Assembly: GCA_015178975.1 (NCBI GenBank)
Contig: WHVD01000072.1
Location: 1-64,000, forward strand
Source of the DNA: Hysterangium stoloniferum
Lineage: Eukaryota; Basidiomycota; Agaricomycetes; Hysterangiales; Hysterangiaceae
Length of the DNA: 64,000 bases
Direction of reading: 5' to 3'
Both the position numbers and the translations under genes were made by a program. Each line of letters begins with the position of its first letter. Within the stretch, counting starts at the first letter, position 1. The notes below the pieces were generated by a model, which was not told the origin of the DNA, searched no databases, and saw only the letters and a program-made list of their open reading frames with translations. This document shows, in pieces, positions 11,418 to 24,099 of this stretch.

Positions 11418-11513
11418 CAAGATTCACAGAGTAAAGAAGTGGTCTAAAAATATTCATGATCACATGACTTTACTTCCACAACCTAAAACCTGAACCTTAA
11501 ACCCAAAAGTCAC

Positions 11514-12560
11514 ATGATTTGTTCATGTTCAAGTATATATATACAAGACCTTTTAACATGCTTGTCCCCACAGTTCACCATACACACTGTTCCCCCTATT
11601 ATTTGTGAACACATCATTACTCTGTTCCTCTCTAATGTCTCTGGGCACTCTATTCATCAGACCACTGGTGTTAGCATTGGAACTATCTCAAAAATACACT
11701 TTAAATACTGTCCTGAGGCTCCCAAGTCCTCTGGTGGTTGTCCAACTAAACTTACTGTACATCTGCCAATATCAGCTATGCTAAGCATCTCATTTGCAGG
11801 CAGAAAGCTGATAATGCAGTGCAAGTTTCCAAGTCTCTTCAGGATGTCACAAATCAATCCCTTTCCTCCCAAACTGTTTGCAGTGCCTTATGCAAAGTTG
11901 GTGTAAGGCCTGTGGTGAAGAAGAAGTGCCTTTTCTGCAACAACCTCACAGAAGGGAGAGGCTATTGTGGGCAGAGAGACATCAGGAGTACACTCTGGAG
12001 GACAGGAAGAGAGTTGTATTCTCTGATGAGACCAAAATCAATCATCTTGGGTCAGATGGAAGGAAGTGGGTGTGGAAAAGGTGGGGGAGGGGTTGACTGA
12101 TAGGCAGGTGGAGGGAACATTGAAGTTTGGTGGTGGTAGTGTGATGATGTGGGGTTGCATGCTTTGGGAAGGCATTGGATATGCCACTAGGATTGAAGGG
12201 AAGATGGATTCACAGCTTTACTGCTCTAGCTTGGAGGATGAACTTCAGCAATCCCTTGAGTTTTACAAGAAAACTCCATCTGATATCATCTTCCAGCATG
12301 ATAATGGTCCAAAGCATACCAGCAAACTGGCTCAAAAGTGGTTTGATGACCATAGCTACAATGTCATGAAGTGGCCAGCAGTCTCCAGATCTAATATCTC
12401 TGGGGGCAGTTGAAAAGGAGGCTAGCTGACTATGAAACACCACCTAGTGGAGTGGAGGAGCTTTGGGAGTGCTGTCAAGTGGAATGGGAAAAGATACCAA
12501 AGGAGGTGTGTCAGAACTTGATAGAGAGTATGCCTAGAAGAGTAGAAGCTGTAATTAAGG
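11514..12560 (+). pseudogene. Tc1/mariner-type transposase, frameshifted
   Basis: The pieces run in three frames. An N-terminal helix-turn-helix-like region (11,590-11,760) is followed by GGCPTKLT. Next comes the linker with SLSSQTVCSAL (about 11,855). The DDE catalytic core has FSDETKIN at about 12,020 (first Asp) and FQHDNGPKHTS at about 12,291 (second Asp). The third acidic region reads SPDL only after a frame change at about 12,385, where the open frame otherwise ends. The C-terminal tail resumes at 12,410-12,560. Frame breaks lie near 11,800, 12,060 and 12,385. The family is named from the D..D order and the KHTS signature of Tc1 elements; the subfamily is not determined. Confidence 0.88.
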
Positions 12561-12720
12561 CCAAGGGAGGGTACATATGTATACCAAGTACTAGTTTAGT
12601 ATATAGGGTTTATAAATACAGGCAACAAAACCATTTGATGTACAAGCTTGGGAACAAAATCACATCTGAACTGAAACCGTCATTTCACTGTTGTACAATG
12701 CTCAATAAAAACCAAGTTTG

Positions 12721-13771
12721 ACCACCTGAAAGTTGACGAACACATGTGATGTATAACGGAAGGTCAAATACATTAATTATTATCCCAAACACCCCACCCG
12801 AATCAAAGATACAGCAACAACAGCAGCTCAGAAGCTCAGACACAATGGAACTATAGCTGTATTGTTTTGTGTTGCCATCTGGCATATCAGATGAGGGTGT
12901 CAAGGAAAAAAGGAGGAACATGTGGCTGGGGATAGGACGGAGATGTTGGGAGGGTAGTCATAATCTGCTTAATCATGCTTTGCAAAACTGGAAAACTATT
13001 CAGACCAGATTGTCAAAAACCGGTGAGGTCCAAGAGTCACATCTATGGTGCAAATAGAGAGTTCAGAACAAATAGAGGATGGTAAAAAGCACCACCAAAT
13101 AATACAACTATAGTTATGAGCTTCTGTTGTTCCTTTATAATTGATTCAGGATGGGCCATTGACAATAATAATTAATGTATTTGACCTTGCGGTATAAATC
13201 ACGTGTTCGTCAAGTTTCATATAGGCAAAACATGAGCATCGTACGATGGTGGCATCACGTTTTCGGTTCAGACGTGATTTCGTTCCCGCACGAGCCACAA
13301 GCTCAAAAAAAGCCTTAATACCCAGTCGCACACAAGGATACACACCGTTCGAGGCCGAACTAAAATCAAGACCATACGCGACATATGATGGAGGGTATCG
13401 GGCACATGGTTGATCTCGTATCTTCTCACAGCCTCAGTATTCTGACATGCCGTTCGTATGATAGGAAGAACGACCACAGAAACTTCGGCTGACATCAAGT
13501 CAGGTCAGTGAACCTTGATCGGTTAGATCCGAGTGAGCCGCATGCAACAAATGCTCACCAAATTTTCGATGTTCACTCTCAGTGTCGGGACAATAGTCTA
13601 TCGATGGCCACGGTGAGCTTCGGTAGGTTGTACAATTAATAGATTTGGTTGTACTTTTAATTATGTAGCACATGGAATACGTTGGGCATATATCTAAGGA
13701 GTTAAGCGGCATGTCTGTCAGCTTCCATGTACTCTCCCGTCGATACGCTCCCAGCCATCAACTGAAATATG
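12721..13771. other. Transition region without a recognised gene
   Basis: Here CpG-poor transposon sequence gives way to ordinary sequence at about 13,150. Three minus-strand open stretches (13,146-13,343; 13,268-13,498; 13,500-13,712) are similar in codon texture to genuine exons but I recognise no domain and could not join them by convincing splice sites. Confidence 0.4.
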
Positions 13772-14398
13772 TCAGCGAGGATCGTCACATCCGAGCTGTG
13801 CGGCCATGTCCGTATACCCTCTGTTTGGCGGAACCGTGAAGGCAACCGTGAAGGCAGGCTCGCACTCCGGGTGTTTCAACAGGTGGCTATGAATCATTTC
13901 CTCCCTATCGTCCGTCGCCTTATATATCTCCCCTACGCATGGTTCATTTGGACATATCCCGAGATGCGAGAGAGCAGTCCATAACTTCTGCGGAGTGTTT
14001 TGGAAACAAGCTTGATCCCACTCTGCGATGACTCTAGCCCGGAAGGCAAATATCTCGTTGGCGACGTGCTCTCGTGCCCAATGCTCCAATATCTGGCTTT
14101 CGCTTTGACCATTCAGAGCATACATACAAGAGTATTTCCTTCCGTCGGAAAGGAAGATACCGCCCCAGGGGCAATGAGGAGGAAATGAGGTTGGTGAGGG
14201 TTTGGCGGCCAGTTTGCATAATAACCGATGCAAGCCTTTGGGCCAAGGACCGCCATCACTGGGAGACATCAACGCGGATACCAGTTTGGTGGATGTGTTA
14301 GAAGGTACCGCGTTCGTTAGCTTGAAACACATTGCAGGCTCCACGGATTTGGCACTTGTGCATGCATTACGAGAAGAGTCTAGGCATAACATATGCAT
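13772..14398 (-). CDS. Hypothetical protein, 208 codons, single open frame
   Basis: The frame starts at an ATG and is uninterrupted. The last two thirds have a balanced, charged composition typical of real protein, including an Ala/Glu-rich segment around residues 80-110. No family was recognised. The first 60 codons have a paralogue at 19,190-19,369 inside the second duplicated block, with the start, the Ser-Val-Glu-Pro-Ala segment and the Gly-Gly-Pro-Trp segment conserved, but that copy diverges after about 60 codons. Conservation between the blocks supports the N-terminal part as coding. The remainder lies outside the duplication and is unsupported by comparison. It could be a terminal exon of a larger gene. 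Confidence 0.35.
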   Translation of the reverse strand: MHMLCLDSSRNACTSAKSVEPAMCFKLTNAVPSNTSTKLVSALMSPSDGGPWPKGLHRLLCKLAAKPSPTSFPPHCPWGGIFLSDGRKYSCMYALNGQSESQILEHWAREHVANEIFAFRARVIAEWDQACFQNTPQKLWTALSHLGICPNEPCVGEIYKATDDREEMIHSHLLKHPECEPAFTVAFTVPPNRGYTDMAAQLGCDDPR

Positions 14399-17300
14399 TT
14401 GAACTGATACTTTTCAGCTGCGACCCACGCTTATTCAAAAGGGTTTTTGTGCTTCAATACATTTCCATTGAAAAAATCTAGTATGGGATGCGAGATTGTC
14501 TAATTTCTACGATTGCTTGTATGGTCTTTGCATTTCGCCAAGGCAATTTTGAAGAGTACTAAACTAAAACCATTATTCCAGTGTTAGTCCAGTGTATGCA
14601 GTTGTAGTCACGTTCGATCTGTTTCGTCGCACAACGTTAATATTGTTTGCCGAATTCATGATCGATATGAAATAGTACATGGGAGATTTGCCTTAATGAT
14701 TGAGCCATAATGTCGATACAATCGCATGAAGTAGATCTACTATGTACATTCGCGTACATTTCACTGATTCCCAGGAGGGAGTTAGGAGTGAGCGTATGAT
14801 GTTATGGTGGTTGATGACAAGATAAGTAGACATAATAGTGTCTGCCTGGCATATCGACTATACCCAACAATCTTCAAGTTGCTGAGGTTTGTATTTTTCT
14901 CCTCGCGAGTGTCTTTTATACGTTCAAAGCCCAGTAGTAGATTCATGCATGAAACAAGCAGATATCTATGAATTACAAGTAAAGTGAAAAGAAGATGAGC
15001 TCCCAGCGTGTGCATTCAGTCGGAGTGTCTTAAAATCGAGGTTGAGATGTTTTTGTGTTTGTGAGCTCTAGTACATGTTTTACAATTCAAGGTGAAGCAT
15101 GGAACGGTGTATCTCGAAACACTACCAAGGTCGGTCCCTAAACCTTATCATGCCATTTGCGAAAGAGGGCTAGAGGGGACGATAGCATTAAGATATTCCA
15201 CAATGACTGCAGATCTTCGTCAAATTTGAGATCATCTTTCCAGAAGAATTGGATCACCCAAATAAGCGTGACCCCAAGGGCTAGAGTCACAAACGTGTCA
15301 GTAAGTGAGCTATGGCGGCACATATCATTTCACATACAGAGAGCTAGCGAGGCGAGGATTATTTCCGAATGTGTGCTGACGCCGGATTTGAAGACATACA
15401 GTAGTATCGCTGCAACGAACGACACCATAGCCCACATAAGGAGCGCGTATGGAAGGCTATACATGATGGCCAAAGGCTGCAAGTCCAAAAAGGATTTGGA
15501 TTTTCTATAGAGAAATTCATCCTATGAAAGGGATCGTCAAAAAGTCTATCTGGGGCGCTCGAGGATCACTTACGTGTTGACGATTGAGTTTCTAATTGGT
15601 CAAATTAAGTCAGAAGACGTAACTGAAGCAATTAAATGATAGACCTTGTGTTTCTTAAAACAAAAGGTCACGTCAGATAATGGGATATAGCGATATAGAG
15701 CATCATTCCACGTACGCGCACATGCAGCAAGCCTATAACAATAGATGCTGTACTCAAAAGGGTAGATGCCATGCTACAAGTCACCGCGAGGTTTTCCTCT
15801 ACAACCTGTTGGGTCGAATTGAAGACTGCCAAAAACCCCATATTCGCTTTCAATACACATGGGTTAGTCTTTTTACTACTGAGATGGACATTTGAAAGAC
15901 GGTCACCAGTTAACAATACAGTGGCCTATCGAATATAAGTGGGAGTACTGCGGGTCGTAATTAGCTTGAACATACTTGAAGAATGATATCTCCCCAGCTT
16001 TCGCACAGCTGGCCCATGCACCTATGCCATCCGTCAGCGTAAAGGACTTTACCAGAGTACACCTCGCGCATGGTAGATAGCTGAACCGAGGGTGCATCGA
16101 ATAATGCCAGAAAAGCCATCTTCATGAGTGGATGTGGCATACCCCACCCCTCGATTGCAATCTGTTTTCTGTGTAGTCTTGCCTCGGGCTCTCCATAGTA
16201 ATTGAAAAAGCGAGCTTCATCTGACTCCAGTTTAATATGAACGAATAAATGGGAGCGACGGTTCACAACTTACATATTTGGGCCCATACTCTGCCTATCA
16301 ACGCAATTTTAAGTAGTGATGCACATCGTTGAGGTTATAATTACCTATGACAGCGGTCCGAGCAAGTCCGTGGTATTCTATGATTCAAATATCAAGTAAG
16401 GTCAAATTGCGGTGTTTCGTACATGCACACACACCCTTTATGTTCTTCAAGCTCCAAAGAATGGTATCTACTGTTTGTCGATCATAAGGGCAGGTGTGCG
16501 TTGGGGAGGTTGTGATATCTTTTGTCCAAACCCTGTGAATAAGACTGTAGAACTGATCACACAAGATCTTACCAACAACGTTGAAGCTCAATGTGCTTAT
16601 AAGCTCAGTTGACCATTTATCGGGGACAGTACGATGAGGGAAAGTACTCTTGATGACGCCAGTAAAGTTTCCGAATCTTTAATTCTGTTCATGTTTGTAA
16701 CCATTCTAAATTGAAAGATGGGACGTCTCGAGAATGTACTTACGAAGATGATCGTATCCAGTAAACGAGTCCCTAAATGGATAATCGTCGTCGCCATCAG
16801 GGAGGTCATGGAGCCAAAAGATTGAAGTCCTCTCGTGATGTACGAAATAGTAGGAATCTTAATCCTTATCTTGGGCCATATCTACAGATACGACTAAGTC
16901 GACATCAGAACCATTAAAGTCCCCGTGATCCAGTGCATTCAACAACTCAAAGAGCAGCTGTACAAAATCCATGACACGAGTCGCCACGTCCTTCTCCCAG
17001 ACATTGTTTTCTGTGATGACGGCAAAATTAGGCGATTCTGTCCACTGGGTTACAAAATAAGGTTGTCCCTCTGGATGGACATGCATTTCCCAACCCTGTG
17101 GGAGCATTGCATGTCTATGGTTATAACAGATCGAATTAGCACCGCGTTTAGGAGCAAAATGTCAATAGTGTTTACCTTCCACGAGTTAAGGAAGGGGGGC
17201 CGGCATGAATAGGTACACTGGCGGATGTTGGACTAGTTCTATTGTAAGCGTATATTGGTATAAACCAGTAATCAAACTTACCACTCGCGATCCGCATATC

Positions 17301-18720
17301 GTCGGCTCAATTCTGGATTTGAAGGTTTCGGCTTCGAGGCAAGGGACGTGGCGAACGTTGAACTAGCTGACGACCGTTGCGTTTCCTGTGAGTCACTCAA
17401 GTCGACTTCATCCGATTCTACTCCCTTCACCGGGCCGCTTCCCTTTTTTCCATGAGGGAGTGAACGAAGAAGGTGAAGCAACGAGGGTGGCGAGGGAGTC
17501 CGCTGTTGATCGACGTCCTCCAGTATTGATCTCAAGCCGGGGTCTTGGTGGGGGAGTGATGGCAGCGACACATGCAGAGGTCGAGGGCAAGCTCGGACAT
17601 TGTGACGCCGAAGCACTGGAGGGGGATTCGACAAAGTTGGTAGTAGGCATGACACTTGCACAGATGACGGTGTCAGAAATACCATCTGCCAAATTTCTTT
17701 CCGGTCGATCTATATAGTCGGGGATCATCGGTTTAGCGTTGGCGGACACGAATGGTACCAGCAGTCGCCATAGACGGAGGATAACCCGCAAAAGCACTTG
17801 ACTGCCTCTGAGCCCCTTAAAGAAGGACCAAAATCTCTGCCATATGTGCTTGAGTAGATACATATTGTCCGCGACAAAAAATCATCTGCTTCTACATCGA
17901 TTTTATGGAATCCTATTGCTGTGCGGTGTGACAGCTGCCTCGTGTTATGGAAAACTCGTCTGAGCGCTCACTACCACAAGTATAGTAATCATTTGGTAAC
18001 GATAAAAAAAAAGGCAAACTTTCTACTTTCCTCAGACGATTTATGTCAAGGTCGAAAGTTGATGTGCATTCCAGAAAAAAACTTAAAAATACAAGTTAAT
18101 AGGACGATCCTTGCCATCTTCTAATCAAGATCACTGGCAGATGCGGTGTAGGTTTTCTCGCTTCTGGGACCAATATGGAGTACATCTGTTCTCATGGAAG
18201 TACTTACGTCTTGTTCGTCCCCGTGACTGTCGCATAAATTGACACTGCCTGCCAAGTGCTTAACATAGATTTAAATTAAAGCTCTTACGCGCCAGGCTGT
18301 GCGGCTTCTCGTTATCAAAACATTGGCAATACAAAGATGGTGGGTTATTCTACAAGTTTAGTCACTCCTCAACACTTAAAAAGAATCAAAATCAGCGTTC
18401 GGCCACTACAAAATATCTCAAGTCTATTACGCTGGATACAGCGAAACAGTACTTATTGCTCTTACGTTAAGGCCACACTCCTTTCTCAATCCCCACTTTT
18501 GTCCTGTTTTTGAATTTGCGGCTCTTGAGGAGTCATTCATGGTCACAGAGATTAGTTATTCGCATTACATAGTTCGATAATACTTGGGAAGTGTTTCCAC
18601 TTATTGTCCTTTGTTGAAAATTTCTCAACTCCAGCCCACGCCATGGGATGTGTTGAAGACCGTTATGTCGACCTGGCGAACAGCCAGTGTGGCTCTCAGT
18701 TATTGTAATTTCCGTGCAAG
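14210..18720. repeat. Diverged tandem duplication, block 1
   Basis: About 4.5 kb of sequence is repeated at 19,180-23,730 in the same orientation, at an offset of about 4.97-5.14 kb. Clear anchor pairs include 14,214 with 19,180, 15,157 with 20,294, and 18,131 with 23,239. Identity looks moderate, with many substitutions and indels, so the duplication is old. Each block contains one minus-strand WW-domain membrane protein gene. Confidence 0.85.
15138..17863 (-). pseudogene. WW-domain multi-pass membrane protein, copy 1 (nonsense and frameshift)
   Basis: This is a multi-exon gene of a family common in mushroom genomes; its function is unknown. In order on the minus strand: a hydrophobic/basic N-terminal helix (from the ATG at 17,863), a Pro/Ser-rich linker, a WW-type segment LPQGWEMHVHPEGQPYF (about 17,060-17,107), a second WW-like YYFVHHERTSIFW (about 16,830), the alpha-helical middle with EARLHRKQIAIEGW (about 16,150), and membrane segments at about 15,700-15,880 and 15,300-15,480. 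The last exon ends at 15,138. An in-frame TAA at 16,859-16,861 replaces a CAA codon still present in copy 2, and the linker shifts frame near 17,430 relative to copy 2. Several introns of about 50 bp are evident. The protein is therefore probably not made. Confidence 0.75.
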
Positions 18721-19110
18721 GTGCATCGCTGTATACAAATTGAAGAACAGAGCAGGAGATCTGAATCTCGTGATAGTGCACTATTGTTTCCGAAATTTAT
18801 GTTTTCGGCTGGAGATACGTGCATTTATGGTGGACTCCATGTTCCCTGTTATACAAGCAAATTAATAACCTTGCCTACTAAGCAGCTGGGTGGGACGGAG
18901 GACTTGAATTTCCAGAAATGTGGTTATCATCAGAAGCGTTGGCAGAACACTTAAATACAACTTAGATGACAATATTTACACGACTGGGGGCAGTCATATT
19001 AAAGCTCAAAAGCTGAAAAAATTATTCGATTGTCGGTCGAAGCCGAAATCATTATGTAAATAATTTTACCAGCTTTAAAGGGTCTAGTCTAGCGGTATAA
19101 CAATTTCTTT
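17864..19110. other. Flank of duplicated block 1 and spacer to block 2
   Basis: Positions 18,120-18,720 match 23,230-23,730 and form the common 5' flank of the WW genes. The remaining roughly 450 bp, 18,720-19,177, is unique. No coding content was recognised. Confidence 0.5.
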
Positions 19111-19369
19111 TCAAAATGAGCTAGGACGAAATGTTTGAGTCTGTACTGTGATCATATAGCTTAATTTGCCATAGCGAGAATTGCATAATACCCGATGCCA
19201 GCATTTGGCCCAAGGGCCGCCGTCACCGGGCAACAACGACACCGATATCAAATTGGCGAATGTATTGCAGGGTACTATGTTCGGTAGTTTGAAGCAAATA
19301 GCAGGTTCTACGGATTGGGTACTTGCATACATTCCAAGAAGAGTCTCTAGGCACAAAATATGCATTTGA
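19111..19369 (-). pseudogene. Partial paralogue of the 13,772-14,398 hypothetical frame
   Basis: The first 60 codons from the ATG at 19,369 align with the hypothetical frame of block 1. Then the duplication boundary (about 19,180) is passed and the frame ends in unrelated sequence at 19,111. It is best read as a truncated copy. Confidence 0.4.
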
Positions 19370-22300
19370 AATGATGTTTTTCTTTCTTACTTCAACCCAC
19401 GTTTGTTAAATACTAAAAGAAGCCTTTGTGCTTCAATGCATTGTGATTTAAAAAATCAAGTATGGGACCTGAGATTGTCGAATATTAACAATTGCTTGTA
19501 TGGCGTTTCGATGCTAGTTGTTATCTTAATTTCGAATTCCGAGGCAACTTCTTATAATTATCCCTGCTTTTCTCCATGAATATTTTCAAGAGTAATAAAC
19601 TAAAACCGCTATCTATGTCAATCCTAGTCCAGGGCATGCAGCTGCGATCAGTAATAGCTCGTTCGATGGTTTCGACCGGTAATCTTCATCTCACAACATT
19701 TTTCTCTAAATTTATGACCGCTATCACACAGGTTTCACTAGCATATTGGAGATTTACCCTAATTATTGAGCCATAAAGTCGATACAATCGCATAGTGTTT
19801 ACAATCGTAGATTTCGCTTAGTCCTAGAAAGTGAGCGTAGTGTTATAGCGTTTATAACTAGATAACTACAGAGATTCTTAGGCTCCTACCAACACACTGA
19901 ATACAGAGAGTAGTTATCTGGCATATGAACCATACTCACATTTTTCCTGAGGTTTTTACTTTCCTTTCTACGAATGTCTTTCAGACCTTCAAACGCCGAT
20001 GGTAGATCATAGAGATGAAAGGCTTCTAGAAGTATGTACACGCGAGGCTCCACGCTTTTGCATGACGCGTTTGCACTGGGCAGACAGATATCTATACATT
20101 ATAGGTACAATGAAAGAAGATAAACTTCCAACGTGTACGTTCGCTCGGAGTGCCTTAAAATAGAAATTGAGATGTTTTGTGTTTTCTGCCAGCGTTCTAG
20201 CATATGTAATATCAAATAGTTACGATTGGTGAAACTTGGAATGGTATCTCTCGAAATACTAACAAGGTCGGTCCCTAACCCCTATCACACCATTTGCGAA
20301 AGAGGGATAGCGGGGACAATAGCATTAAGGTATTGCACAACGACTACAAATCTTCTTCCAAACCGAGATCATCTTGCCAGAAGTATCGGATGTCCCAAAT
20401 AAGCATGGCCCCAAGGGCTAGAGTCACAAAGGTGTCAGTGAGTGAGCTATGGCGGCACATTATTCTTTCACATACCGAAAGCTAGCGAGCTGAGGATCAT
20501 TTCCGAATGTGTGCTGAGGCCCGATTTGAAGACATACAGCAGTATCGCTGTAATGAACGACACCATAGCCCACATAAGGAGCGCGTATGGAAGACTATAC
20601 AGGATGGCCAAAGGTTGTAAGTCCAAACAGGATTCGGATTTACTATAGAGAAAATCATCCTATGAAAGGTATCGTCAAAAACTCTATCTGGGGCGTTTGA
20701 GCATCACTACTAACACTGTCCGTTACTGGTAGACCCTTGAATTCCTAATCAATCAAATTAAGTCAGAAGACGTTACTCAAGCAATTAAGTGATAGACCTT
20801 GTGTTTCTTAAAACAAAACGTCTAGTTAGATAATGGAATATAGCAATGTAGAACATGATTCCACATACGCGTACATGGAGCAAGCCTATAACAATAGATG
20901 CTGTACTCAACAGGGTAGATGCCATGCTACAAGTTACCGCGAGGTTTTCCTCTACAACCTGTTGTGTCGAATTGAACACTGCCAAAAATCCCATATTCGC
21001 TTTCAATATGGTATTAGTTTTCTCGCTACTGAGACGGACATTTGAAAAACCCTCACCAGTAAGGAGTACTGTGGCCTATCATATATTAGTTGTAGAAGCA
21101 CTGGGAATAATGACAAGTTTGTACACACCTGAAGAATTATATCGCCCCAGGTTTCACACAACCGGTCTATGCACTTCTTCCATCTTTCATTGTAAACGAC
21201 TTTACCATAGTACACCTCGCGTAGGGTGGACAGCTGAACTGAGGGCGCATCGAATAATACCAGAAAAACCAACTTCATGAGTGGATGCGTAGCCCACCCC
21301 CCGACCGCAATCTGTGTTCTGTGTATTCTTGCCTCGAGCTCTCCGTAGTAATTGATAAAGCGAGCATTATCTAACTTCAGTTGAATATGAACGAATAACA
21401 TGTAAGCGTTGGTTCCCAACTTACATATTTTGCTCCATGTTCTGCCTACCAACACAAATCTTAGTGATGATCATCGCTGAGCTTATAAGTACCTATGACA
21501 GCAGTCCGAACAAGCCCATCATCATCTATGAGTCAAAAACCAATTAAAGTTAAATCGCGGATCTCCACACATGCACACACACCTTTTATGTTCTTCAAGC
21601 TCCGAAGAATGGTATCTACTTCTTGTCGATCATAAGGGCATGTGTGCATTGCGGATGTTGTTATAGCTTTTGTTAGAAACCAGTGAATGACGCTGTAGAA
21701 TTAATCACACAATATCTTACCAACCGCGTGGGAGCTCAATGTGGTTATAAGTTCAGTTAAACATTCGTCTGGAACCGTATGATGAGGAAAATATTCTTGA
21801 TGAACCCAGTAAAGTTGCCGAAGTTTTAATTCTGTTTATATTTGTAACCATGCTAGCATGGAAATTGGAAGTTTGAAGAATGCGCTTACCAAGATGATCA
21901 TCTCCGGTAAACGAGTCCTCAAATAAGTAATAAACCTCGTCATCGGAGAGGTCATGGACCCAAAAGATTGAAGTTGTGTCGTGATCTACGAAATAGTAGA
22001 AACCTTGGTCCTCATCTTGGCTTATAGATACGACTAATTCGACATCAGAACTTTTAAAGTCCTCGTGGTCCAGTGCATTAAGCGATTCAAAGAGCAACTG
22101 TACAAAGTCCATGATACGAGTTGTCACCTCCTTCTTCCAGATATTGATATCTGTGATGACAGGAAAGGGGTATTCTGTCCATTTTTTTATAAAATAAGGT
22201 CGTCCCTCGGGGTGGACATGCATTTCCCAACCGGGTGGGAGGAGTGCACGTCTAGTGTCATAGCGCATCGAATTAGCACGGCGATTAGGAGCAGAAGTGA

Positions 22301-23730
22301 ATGGTGTTTACTTTCCACGTGTTGAGGAAAGGGGGCCAGCATGAAGAGGTGTACTAATGCATTTTGGACTAGTTTATTGTAAGCCTATATCAGTAGAAAT
22401 CCGTCACTGGACTTACGCCTCGCGTTTCACATATCGTCGGTCTTGTCTTGGGATGATAGGTTTAAGCTTCAAGGAAGGGGACGTGCCGACAGCTGGAAGA
22501 GCTGACGACTGTTGCCCTTCCTGCCAGTCACCCAAGTCGATTTCAATACGCCCCTCCTCTTCACAGGTAGTGACGGGACCAGGCAGCTTCCGTTTTCTCC
22601 ATGGGGAAGTGAACGAAAAAGGTGACGCAACGAGGGTAGCGAGCGAGTCCACTGTTGACGGAAGTCGTTCAGTATTGATCGCAAGTCGTGGTCTCGGTGA
22701 AGGAGTGACGGCGGGGACAGGTGCGGAAGTCGAGGGCAAGCTCGGACATTGTGGCGCCGAAGCACTTGAGGATTCAACAACGTTTGCAGCAGGCATGGCA
22801 CTTGCACAAACGACGGTGTCAGAAATTCCATCTGTCAAAATTCTTTCTGTTCGATCTATATAGTCGAGGGTCGTCGGTTCGGCGGTGGCGGACCGGGATG
22901 GTTACCAGCAATCGCCATAGGCGCAGGCCTCCGAGTCCCTGAAGGAAGAACAAAGATCTCTGTCATGTGCTTGGATAGATCCATATTGTTTCTGACGAAA
23001 GCTGATTTACTTATGCATCTATGGAATCTGATTGCTGTACAGCGTGTGGCAGCTGCCCCGTGTTATGAAAGAGTCTAAGCGCACATAACCACAAGTATAG
23101 TAATAGTTTAGTGACGAAATGGCAAAATTTTTACTTTCAGATTAAGATTTATGTCAAGGAAGTTTGATGTGCATTCCAGAAAATACATAAAAATACGGGT
23201 TGATAGGACGATCCATGCCATCTTCTAATCAGAACCACTGGCAGATTTAGTATAAGTTTTCTCACTGTCTAGGCCAGATATAGAGTGCATCAATTCTCAT
23301 GGAAGTACTTAGGTCTTGGCCCCATCAATGTTGCATAATCGACACTGCGTTCCAGGTGCTTAACACAAATCTAAGCTTCTATGCCCCAGGCTGTGTGGCT
23401 TCTCATTATTAAAATATTGGCAATACGACGAGGGTGGGTTTGTTTATCATATTTAACCACTGCCTCAACACAAAAGTGAATAAAAAGGAGCGTTCCGTCC
23501 TCTACACAACAGTAGATTTCAAGTCTGTTACCCTGATGTGGCGAAACAGTGCTTATCGCTATTACGTTAAGGCTACACCCCCTTCTCGATTCCCCGTCTT
23601 TGTCCTACTCTGGAAGTTTTGGAACGAGTCAGGACAGGGAAGGCCTCTGTTTGGGCATCCCATCACTGTCCCAGTGGTGGGATGTGCTGTTCGAATTTGG
23701 TTTGAACGCCAGGACTGAGTTATTTTTCTA
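19180..23730. repeat. Diverged tandem duplication, block 2
   Basis: This is the second copy of the 14,210-18,720 segment, in the same order and orientation. The flanking sequences outside the stated limits do not match. Confidence 0.85.
20344..22990 (-). pseudogene. WW-domain multi-pass membrane protein, copy 2 (better preserved, N-terminus broken)
   Basis: This is the paralogue of the 15,138-17,863 gene. The WW segment LPPGWEMHVHPEGRPYF (about 22,195-22,250) continues without a stop through YYFVDHDTTSIFW to a donor at about 21,896. Further exons are evident: LYWVHQEYFPHHTVPDE (about 21,780), a CPYDRQEVD exon (about 21,630), a tiny exon after a TAG acceptor near 21,430, and EARIHRTQIAVGGW (about 21,310). 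The membrane exons follow, including SLPYALLMWAMVSF. The last intron has a CTGAC branch site, and the end is an earlier stop (TAG, 20,344-20,346) than in copy 1. The first exon carries a deletion of about 28 bp and a 1-nt insertion relative to copy 1, which disrupts the N-terminal helix. It may be non-functional, or start from a later codon. Confidence 0.7.
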
Positions 23731-24099
23731 AGCCTAAGAGATTTCGCAATATTTACAGAGATTATCACCCACCAGTGCTACTTGTCGACACAAGTTAGCA
23801 GTCATAGCCCGAATAAATAGATGGTGGCGGTAGGAAATCCTGGTATATATATGTAAATAACAAAGGCAATAAACCATCAAAAATGGCGAAATGAGCGGTG
23901 CTTTATACTTTCAATATCAGAATTTTTACAGTTGTTCCTGATACGCAGAATGTGGTTAGAATACAAGCATGGTGTATCAATGCATGTCTCTTTATCGATA
24001 AAAGACTATGCCATCTGAGGTGCACGGTCTAGGTTTTTCACACCATTGACGGATGGGGACGATGGGAGAAAATGATCTTAAACTACCACAAAACCACTG